Below, piece by piece: positions 55,898 through 64,000 of a stretch of 64,000 nucleotides of DNA. The notes beneath the pieces are model-generated. The model saw nothing but the letters and a program-made list of their open reading frames with translations. It did not search any database and was not told the DNA's origin. The position numbers and the translations under genes were made by a program. Positions within the stretch are counted from its first letter, which is position 1, and every line of letters starts with the position of its first letter. This stretch comes from Gautieria morchelliformis (lineage: Eukaryota; Basidiomycota; Agaricomycetes; Gomphales; Gomphaceae): NCBI GenBank assembly GCA_015179125.1, contig WHVA01000113.1, positions 124,001 to 188,000 on the forward strand, given 5' to 3'.

Positions 55898-56779
55898 GAG
55901 AGCATAAATATAGCGAGACAGATAAGGGACACTTTCGTCTCTCCCGTTATATACTTATGAATCGGCATGGCGCCAAGTTGGCTGAGATAGGGCAGTCAGC
56001 AGGTGACGTAAAGGGTACAGCCTCGAGTCTTTCGCCCTTATCTTGGTATCCCACTGCGAGCCGACCTCACCCAGTAGGGACCTGCCCAGTGCTGTTACTG
56101 ACGTTTGCCGTTCGCGCGACGCTCAAATATATGCGTTTACCAGTTATCGATGCGGGTCACAGAACGAGCTCATTCTGATTATTTTCGAGCTCTATCAAGC
56201 ATAATTCTAATGGCTCCAAATGGCCGGATCACCGAATGGCCGGATCATGGTCGCGGCCAGCGAACACACGGCCGATAAGACCCCAGAGAGCACCGGACCT
56301 GTGCTGTCACGTCCGCGCAGTCCCGCGCAGCGACCACCGTCGATGACGGTGGTGAGCATAAATTGTGTAAAATGGCCAGTAACTCTTTTTTATGGAAATT
56401 TTTTGTAAACATTTCTTTTACTTGTTTGGCGCACGAAGAGGACCGACCAGGCACGGTAAAGCCTTGTTCGTGCAGTCTATATAGGAAGAGCACCCGCTGG
56501 GATTAAAGCCGTCCCACTTACCCTTGCTACTATAATTCACCGCAGTGCTCTGGGGGGCTGCTGCTGACAGCGCAGCTCCAGGCGGGAGACCGATCGACTG
56601 GTCCTGACGGAATATTTCATTACAGTACATATCTAGGAGGTAACGGGGTAGGGATATCTTTTAGTCATTTAACCAGCAAAGCATTATGATCCTGTTTCCC
56701 CCAGAAAATTCCTGGCAGCAGCAAACGTGCTCACGAGTCATTAGTCAGAAAGACCGGCCAGTCATCCTCAGCCCGAATT
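55898..56779. other. Intergenic
   Basis: Upstream region of the arrestin-like gene and downstream region of the hydrolase gene. No gene or RNA recognised. Confidence 0.5.
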
Positions 56780-58666
56780 TCACCAACCACTTCGCAGTTT
56801 GGAAGTACCAGTTCCGCTGACGACAGGAATACTCTCTGGGGTGACTTCTGTATACCCCACATCCTCTCGTCCTACTTGAAGTACTGTGCTAGTTCCGGTG
56901 GCAGTTAGCGACTGCGGTTTGGGGCGTGGCTTCATGTCGATCTGTTTGGGGGCGTCAGTCATGACAGGAACGAATAAAAAGATGTTGCACTCGCCTGCAA
57001 AAACGCATCTAGAAACTCCCGAATCGGCTTTACATACCAACGCTTTACTTTTGTTTCAAACCAACCCATGTGTCCACCACCAGTCGTCGCCATCACCACC
57101 CATGGGCTCCCCTGCACCTCTGCGTAGGGAAGATTCAACTCGTAAGCCATCTAAACCACTTATTATTATGCTGATCTTCGCCTGCAAGATATGTCAAAAC
57201 CACTCGCCGGGTCATCTCGTGCATTGAGAGCCAACGTAGGCGTGCGCACACGACCGATATATTGTGCACAACTCGCTTGGATATAATAATCATCAGCGTC
57301 TCTGAACCCACCTAACTGGCTGTTCACGACATCACAGTAATACCGCGTCCGCACCAGCCGTCGCCTCAGCAAGTCCGCCACCGAGAATCGTGTCTCCGTC
57401 TGGAACGCCTGTGAGTTAGCCCGCACGAGATTCCGCAACGCATCTCCGAGCACGAAATCATAAACATAACGGTTGATTAACCCAGTTTCGATGTGTCGAC
57501 CAGCTTTGAAGTAATCCCTGTATACAGAGCGTGAGAGCAGAACACGGAATCTTAGCAGGAATATTTACCATATATTGGCAATGCTGATGGCCGCTGTGAG
57601 TGGGCATGCATCACCTTCCTCACCGCAATACTTGACGAGGACATTTGCGCCCATAGAGAAGCCTGACACCAAGAACTTTCAGAAGGTTTTTTTACTGAAC
57701 AGGTAATCGCATCTCACCCAGCCCGAACAACGGCGACGTTGGCATGACATTGCTGAGCCATAAAACCAAGGCTCGTAAATCCTCAGTGGAGCCCGCCTGC
57801 CATGTGGGGTCAGCTCCAAGACGGTAGTGCTTAGAAACCGACTTACATGATACAGCTTTTTCGAAAGGACAGGAGAGCCAGCACCTGGCTTTCAGAGTCA
57901 GCGTATATTGTATATGTGCTACTGTGTGTTTACACACAGCCTCTGAAATTCATTGCGACGCCTCGCATGCCGAGTCCCCCATTCTTTCGATCGGGTGTGA
58001 CCTCAGCCAGTGCTGCTCTAACGTAACTCTCATGGGACCCGCCGGTGAGACCATGCAGAACGATCAAGACGGGTTCTCCGACCGTAGGAGGCCGTTCAGA
58101 GAACGGAGGTGAGATATCAACCGTGAAGAGTCCTACATTGATTTATTTCCAACCCGTTATTATCAACAACGAATCAAGGATGCGGACCTGTATCTGGAGA
58201 ACGAAAAAATTTTCTTTGCACGGAGATGAGATAACGACACGAAAGTACCTGGCTGGCATGCTTGAACAGACACTTACCGATCATAAGTTATTGGATCCAC
58301 GGGAGAAAAATCATCCATAGAGCAATAGAACGTCTGAAAATGACCTCTGGAGAGCACTCTCAGCAACAGATAGAGACAGAGCTCCAGGACGTACCCTGGT
58401 AGCCACCAAGCAGGCTTGAAAGGCTTAAACAGAGAGGGAACACGAGTCTCCAGCAGCTCTAGCAGCGTGATGGATCCGCTATCAGACGCATCAAGCGTGA
58501 TCGAAGAAGATCCAACATGGAGTTCAGTATGCCATGACCCAAGCTTCTGCAACCACCATGACCCCAGGACTAGGGAAGCCGCAACAACGCAAAAGAGAAT
58601 CCCAGCGGCGCCACCATGGCTGAACACACTGAGTGTAAAAGGTAAAACCGAACCGATAACAGTCAT
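56780..58666 (-). CDS. Alpha/beta hydrolase of the YheT/ABHD1-3 family, membrane-anchored
   Basis: Nine exons: 58666-58278, about 58193-58171, 58132-57938, 57884-57847, 57796-57718, 57662-57569, 57517-57208, 57150-56995, 56941-56780 (481 residues). The N-terminus has a transmembrane stretch (AAGILFCVVAASLVLGSWW). The oxyanion block VLHGLTGGSHESYVRA is followed by the nucleophile in GFSMGANVLVKY, the acid in LNARDDP and the histidine in GGHMGWF. The triad is therefore complete. Yeast relatives (Eeb1, Eht1, YMR210W) are ester or acylglycerol lipases, so a role in lipid or ester metabolism is likely. Exon 2 is uncertain by six bases. The last two introns have GC donors (gcgagt) and must be spliced to keep frame. 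Confidence 0.92.
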
Positions 58667-60654
58667 TTCTGTCGTCTCAAGGCAGTAGCAGTAGGTATGG
58701 AGAGCTCGCCACCCCCAGTGGGCGTTAGCGCCTTTCCCGGTATGTGTCCGACATGCTCGTTAGGCCAGAGCGAATACAGGGTAAGTCAGTGTCAGAAAAC
58801 CACACTGTGGCTATGGTTGGGAATAATTAGTATTCATAGGTCAACCCAGGGTGACTTACGAGTCCGAGGCTTTTCCCTCCCGACGTGAGACATGCCTGTT
58901 TGGGAAGCTTCAAGTTGGTTAGTGTCAATGACGGCGACGGCGTTATTCCAGGGCTAAATATACTGTATACGTATAGAAACCCCTGAAGCATGAGGCGAAC
59001 ACTTAACAGTAATCGATCGAGATATTCACCGATCACCCTACTTTTCGATGAGAAGCCCGCCTCAATGCTCCATGGTCACCCTTGATCAAAGCTCAGTTGA
59101 TATGGGACGATGGGAAGGCAACGGCGAACCTATCATGCTCCCATGGACCCCTTCGTTATCACTGAACTTTGTCAATCACTCCCTTCGATCAGTGATCCAG
59201 ACAGGAATTAAAGTGAAGATTTGGTACCTCTGTCGTAAAGCAGTCCCTCTCGTGCGAAGATGGTCCTGGACGTCTCCCACTTGGTTCGCTATACTTCTCT
59301 TTGCCCCATGGATCTTAGCTGTCTAACTTTTAGTCTATTGATAGATGCATCCCGCCATTCAATGCTGTCAGTGCTCGTCTTTGCGCGCCACCTGGGTTTC
59401 CCTGCCGGGTAGGCTCAGGTGAGCTAGCTAAGCAGCCCTGACTAGTGCTAATGATGATATTAAATGTCGTGAACATGGGGTCTAGACAAACCACTTGCGT
59501 GAGCTGCTCCCAATCCCCAATCCACAGCAACGTCAAGAAACAGTAGGGCCAAAAGATTCTGTACTCTATCGATCACACCATAGTGAGCATCAATATTTCT
59601 CAGGTACGCATGCGCACTCTGCAAACTTATCGAAGCTACTCAGTTTCTCCCCAGCCTTACATGCAGCTCCGACGGCAGTCAATCAAAGTCAATCTCCACC
59701 CCCCTTGACAGGGTCGCCCCCAGTCTTATATATTTCCTCCGACAGCGGGGCTGTGACACTTCAGCCTGAACAGCTTTGAATATACGCCTTGGGGGAACCC
59801 AAATATTTGTAACCACATACCCCAGGTGACCGGTCGTTAGCGCGTTAGCCATGGGGCTATCAATCATCATACATACAGAATAAAAACATCTACTGAGGAC
59901 GTCGTGAGCCGATGGCATTTTACTTAATGGGTTGTATCTGAACTGTTAATCCTTCAGACGATCACTATAGGCGCCTCTTCTCTTCCCCATCTTCCGCCCA
60001 GTCATCTCTGGCCAATAGACTTAGTACCCAGTTACTGGACCGCCTCTATATGCTCAAGTCGCCACGATTGAACACGGCCTGGCTAAACACTTTGATCAAC
60101 TAACTCTGCGACCAACGTGACCTAGATGTTTGACCGTGGTGGCGTCAACGACGTGACAGCAGGCGCGCCACAGTCAAGTTTTTGGTATGTAATGACGTGG
60201 GCGCGGATGCATCAGAATGTCTACTTATTGATCGGAAGCATATGGCGGCGTCGCTCCCGCTAATTGCGTAGATGAGATGCATAGCCCCCCTTGCCTATAC
60301 ATCCGAGCTATAGAACGAACTATAGTTTTATCGGTAAGACCTTGACGTATTATACTGGTAGTAGGTGCAATTGCTTACATTTCTACTCTCAAAGGCCTCC
60401 CCTCCCCGGCCCCGAAAAAAAAGGGAGAAACTGAGGGGACACAGGCACTGGGGACTTGTCTAAAAACCACAAGTGTACTTGCGGTATTTTATGCTAAGGG
60501 TCCGATCTTCAGTGTGCGCTCTCAGGTTGTTCCTGAACCACATCGTCAACAAACTGGGATATTGGATACACTCGAGCCACATAAATATTGGCCTGCATGA
60601 ATCATATGACACAGTACAAGTGCAATAACGCGTGAGTACGTGTTGTTCCTTTTG
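58667..60654. other. 2-kb region without recognised gene
   Basis: Starts with the upstream region of the hydrolase gene. Short open frames at 58697-58888 and 59048-59326 (plus) have no known motifs; the second ends in a hydrophobic segment (TWFAILLFAPWILAV). No tRNA seen. Confidence 0.4.
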
Positions 60655-61549
60655 TCACTTCTTTTTCGCGTTCCACTCTTCTCGGGTGATTTCTATCCAA
60701 TGATTTCTCCAGCCATATACGCCAACCTTCCACTCCTGTGGTTCATTGCTGTCCCACTTTGATACGGGATGAAACTTGGCAGCTCGAAGTGCGACTGCCT
60801 TGTACGACTCCAGACTACTGTTTATGGCTCTCACTCTCTGAGGTCGTGGTGATGAATTGGCGGCAAAAGCTCGCGAAACGGCATATTCGAGTAAGTCTGA
60901 TTGAACACCTGCGACACGGTATTGCTCCTCGACAAAAAAATGCCGTATGATGGCTGTCTCGGCAGTTGCGCCTGCTTTGGTCTTTGAAGCTGCCCTGGGA
61001 GAGTGCGGAATTGACGAGGCATCCAGAGCTATCAGTCCGATTGGCATGGTCTTGTGTTCCAGGATATAAAAACCCGATGCGGATGAGAGCGCATAGTGTT
61101 TCAGAGGGTCTTGCATGTCGGCCGCTGTGATCGCTTTATGGAGAGCCTCCTCGAAGGGGGGACGATGGAACCTGCGGTGCTTGTGTCAGGCAGAACCATG
61201 TCATGATTTAGAAGCTAACCAGTCGAAATAAAACATGATAGGGACTGCAAAAGCTGCCAAAGCCGGAAGGGGAGTTAATACACCCCAGATGCCTAAGGGA
61301 CCGTCCGTCGTAGGCCACAAATCCATAAATTGAACCATCGCGGAAGATAGCGCGACCCACACGGCAATGGTCAGAGGGTGGAAATACGCTAAGAGGCTGC
61401 TTGAGCTACTTGCGGAAATGTCGCATGGGGACTAACGAACCGTTGTTGTTAGCTACAGCCAGAGGGCCCATTTCAGAAAGACCAATCAGATATTTGACCA
61501 TCTTCAGGTCATCTTGGACAAGAGACCGGATGACAGGAGGCGAAGACAT
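60655..61549 (-). CDS. GNAT-type N-acetyltransferase with N-terminal membrane segments
   Basis: Three exons: 61549-61441, 61388-61220, 61171-60655 (264 residues). The head MSSPPVIRSLVQDDLKMVKY resembles the start of GNAT domains. Exon 2 encodes two hydrophobic helices (FHPLTIAVWVALSSAMVQF and LTPLPALAAFAVPIMFYFDW). The C-terminal half has GNAT strands: ASGFYILEHKTMPIGLIALD, AIIRHFFVEEQYRVAGVQSD and LLEYAVSRAF. The acetyl-CoA loop (usually Q/R-x-x-G-x-G/A) reads QYRVAGVQ, somewhat relaxed. The protein type, GNAT plus two membrane helices, is widespread in agaricomycetes; substrate unknown. An upstream in-frame stretch to 61663 lacks support. Confidence 0.84.
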
Positions 61550-61824
61550 GGGGTATGCGGTCTTGACGCGTTCGTCTGTTATATACGCGCCCTGGCACGT
61601 GACGCACGTGGGTCGGTCGGTCGGTTGAGTATTCACATTGCAATAAAGTACAAGAACATTCAAGGATAAAAACTATGCAGCAGTAACAGCTAAGGACTAC
61701 AAAATGCGTCAACAAGGAAGAAGATAAAAATCAATACCTTGCCTTTGCATTCTGGCTTCCAGCAGGCACAGCATAAGCGCAAGCCGTCAAAACCAGTGTG
61801 CCATATGTTCATGCTCACCTACAA

Positions 61825-63010
61825 TCAGTACTCCACCGCATCATCACCATCTGCTGCCATGGTAACATCACCGTCCTTTCCTGGGTCCTTCTCCTTCTCC
61901 TTCTCCTTTTCTGGAGGTGGAGAAGTCCGTCCTTTGTCCGCTGCTGGATTCACGCTGGCAGCAGGGGCGTTGGGGATCTCCTCCATTTTCACATCCTGTG
62001 CATTGGTATTGGCACGAACGCCGTCTTCTTCTTTTACTTGTTTGGCATCCTCTTTGTTCTTATTGTCATCACGCCGCCTCTCCTCCTCCTCCACTCGCGC
62101 CCGCAATACGTCGACCTCCTCGTAACCCTGCTTGCGCTGGGTGAGCCAGTCTTGCCATTCCTTCTCCACAGCCTTGTTCACCTGCAGAATGTCACAGGGT
62201 TATTCGATATTTATTGCACTGGCAGTCGCCTGTAATTCATTGAGATGTCTGTACGCACCCCCACCTTCCGTTTCTCGATAAACGCAGACTGTGCCGGCGT
62301 AAGTAGCGCTGGAAGGTAAGCTAACGGCGGCGGATGTGTCCGCGGCGGTGCGGCGAGTGGATTGACGGAGGCTAGTAGTGTTGAAAGTTCCTCCGGGTCA
62401 CCGGATGGAATCGTATCCGACGTAAGTAGGAAATTCGCTAACGCAGGAAGGCGTGTGCGGCGACTATGATACTAAAGCCTCTCATGAAAATCGGAATACA
62501 GAAGTGGCGACTAGCAGACGCTTACGATCGTTTCCCTTAGCTTAAGCTCCTCGTCTTTCCTGGTCGCAGTCTGACGATCCCTTTTTAATTCCTCCGTACG
62601 CCGAACGTAATCGTTCTCCTCCGCAAGTTGCGTTTGCAGTCTACGATCTATATCAGCCCGTTTTTTCGCCTTTACACCGTCAATGTCCGGCACAACATCA
62701 CGACCTGAGTAAAACTTACAGCTTCCGACGCATTTCTGTCATGGTCCTCCTTTTTGGCTTTGTTCAGAGTGCCAAGTAAGATCCCAAACATCGATTTACC
62801 ACGTTTGCGCTCCCTAGAATCGGTAGTCAGGTCTATACGAGGTCTTTTCTTGCCTGCTGCCGGTGCCTCCACAGGCAAGACTGCTACAGGCTCTGGTTCT
62901 GGTTCTTGGACATCATCTTCTGCAACATTAGCATCGTTTTGAGATCTGTTTCCACAATGTCAGTGTTGGGAAATACAAGAAAGCCTATATGCTCACTGGT
63001 CAGTGGTCAT
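61825..63010 (-). CDS. Pinin/SDK/MemA-domain protein (splicing-associated)
   Basis: Five exons: 63010-62997, 62945-62720, 62669-62526, 62471-62265, 62181-61825 (315 residues). The pinin/SDK/MemA block is clear: RPRIDLTTDSRERKRGKSMF, GILLGTLNKAKKEDHDR, AKKRADIDRRLQTQLAEEND and RRTEELKRDRQTATRKDEEL. Then comes RTRLPALANFLLTSDTIPSG, a Pro-rich linker, and VEKEWQDWLTQRKQGYEEVD. The C-tail is acidic with Lys/Glu runs. Pinin-type proteins act in the spliceosome and exon-junction complexes, so a nuclear role is expected in this intron-rich genome. The first exon carries only MTTD plus two bases. It is divergent from SRP72 with 53 bp between the start codons. Confidence 0.9.
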
Positions 63011-63063
63011 GGTCAATAGTTTCAATTCGGTTCCAGAGTTTCAACTCCGCCAGACTGTTTGTT
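63011..63063. promoter_or_regulatory. Very short divergent intergenic region (pinin / SRP72)
   Basis: Only 53 bp separate the two ATGs, so core promoters and 5' leaders must overlap or lie inside the neighbouring gene. No TATA box is visible. Confidence 0.5.
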
Positions 63064-64000
63064 ATGCCGACCTCCCAACGAAAGAAAGCAAGCCAAAAGT
63101 CACCCCCTGCTGTTTCTGAATGCATACGAAGACATTTCAAGTCTCTTGTTGCTCAGATTGATGGCGGCCATCTCAAGAACGCCATCAAGACATGTGACAA
63201 GAGTATGTGTCTGGATCATAGCGTTCTATATGTTTCTTATCTTCACCAGTTCTTCGCCTCGAGCCTAACGATCCGGATGCATTGCAGACTAAACTTTCCC
63301 TCCTACTTCATACTGACCAACATGCATCTGCACTTGCTATCTCAGAGACCCTTATGGAGGGAGAGCAACAGACCACATTTCCGCTCGTGTTTGGAAAGGC
63401 TTACGCGTTATACCGTTTGAGCCGTGAAGTAGAAGCACACGATATCGTCCAAAACATTAAGCCACAGGGAGACAATCAAGAGCGTGGCGTAATGCACATG
63501 AAGGCTCAGATTGTGCGTCACCTCTCGTTCCAAATCCCTTGAACGCCGACTCACTGCGTTCCTCCCACAAGGAGTACCGTCGCGGCGATTACCAGCAGGC
63601 TCAAAATCTTTACTCTGAAATCTTTGACTCTTCACTGCCTGTGAGTTTAATACGGAAATTCATACAAACTTCGAGGACTCATGGGTGCTTGTGACGGGCA
63701 GCACTCAGATGAACAGTCTGATTCGCTCACGAATTTGACAGCTTCCCAAACACACCTCGATTTCTTGCAAGCAGGCTTCCTTCGCTCTCTTCATTCTCTC
63801 CCGCAAGCCCTCATCGGCTCTCTTGAGGACGCTCCACCGCCTCCGCTTGTCTCCCCGCACCCTGTTCTGGCTATGTCGACACGCCATGTGCGGCAGCAAG
63901 CTCCTACATCAGCGAAGGCAAAAGTGCGTGTCTCTCGTGTTCCGAAAGGCGTTGTGCCAGGCGTTACCCCTCCTCCGGACCCGGAACGATGGTTAAAGAA
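63064..64000 (+). CDS. SRP72: Signal recognition particle subunit SRP72, apparently lacking the central TPR region (3' partial)
   Basis: SRP72 binds SRP68 and the SRP RNA in cotranslational targeting to the ER. Exons 63064-63202, 63250-63512, 63572-63640, 63702 to the edge keep frame. The N-terminal TPRs read GGHLKNAIKTCDKILRLEPN, ALQTKLSLLLHTDQHASALA, FGKAYALYRLSREVEA and EYRRGDYQQAQNLYSEIFDS, then DSLTNLTASQTHLDFLQAGF. After only about 45 further residues the C-terminal RNA-binding signature appears (RVPKGVVPGVTPPPDPERWL). In typical SRP72 these two parts are separated by roughly 400 residues of further TPRs. Exon 4 is a single open frame across the join, so this looks like a clean internal deletion rather than decay. 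The end of the gene lies beyond the window. Confidence 0.87.

Noticed and set aside
58697-59326. Two small plus-strand ORFs downstream of the divergent hydrolase start
   Set aside because: No motif or supported splice pattern; the hydrophobic tail of the second is not enough to call a gene.

Overview
The window is nuclear DNA of a filamentous basidiomycete, most likely an agaricomycete. Its protein-coding genes are cut by many 46-80 nt spliceosomal introns, and it carries class I hydrophobins, a copper tyrosinase, a CFEM surface protein and agaricomycete-type retroelements. The exact species cannot be read from the sequence. Exon models below come from reading GT-AG (sometimes GC-AG) junctions that keep frame and restore family motifs; none has transcript support.

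Layout. 1-2.1 kb: the right part of a probable CACTA-type DNA transposon, with an antisense N-terminal ORF at the window edge and a CACTGCAG-type terminus at 2108. 3.0-5.1 kb: complete tyrosinase gene. 5.1-7.7 kb: no convincing gene. 7.7-16.5 kb: two large housekeeping genes, convergent with 211 bp between stops: an FG-nucleoporin (Nup98/Nup116 type) and a 23-exon Drs2-type P4-ATPase. 17-37 kb: a transposon-rich block containing a chromodomain relic, a nested inverted/direct repeat complex, a 7.95-kb Ty3/gypsy element with two LTRs (minus strand) abutting a truncated hAT transposase, and a second Ty3/gypsy-related element (plus strand) without visible integrase.

37-47 kb: a hydrophobin cluster with two complete genes on a roughly 1.8-kb tandem duplication, one decayed copy, and one relic whose exon/intron piece has been amplified into a 178-bp tandem array. 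Two further CACTGCAG termini lie here. 48-51 kb: tandem NTF2/SnoaL-like genes and a CFEM protein. 51.8-64 kb: a conserved gene-dense stretch: F-box-like protein, arrestin-like protein, YheT-type alpha/beta hydrolase, membrane-linked GNAT protein, pinin-type splicing factor, and an SRP72 gene that runs off the window.

The most unusual object is inside the gypsy element. An uninterrupted 412-codon ORF lies antisense to gag-pol, between pol and the 3' LTR. It encodes a coiled coil and a six-cysteine cluster with Zn2Cys6 spacing but swapped halves, while gag-pol itself is broken. Other notable points are an SRP72 copy apparently lacking its whole middle, a strongly acidified hydrophobin duplicate, and four GC-AG introns.
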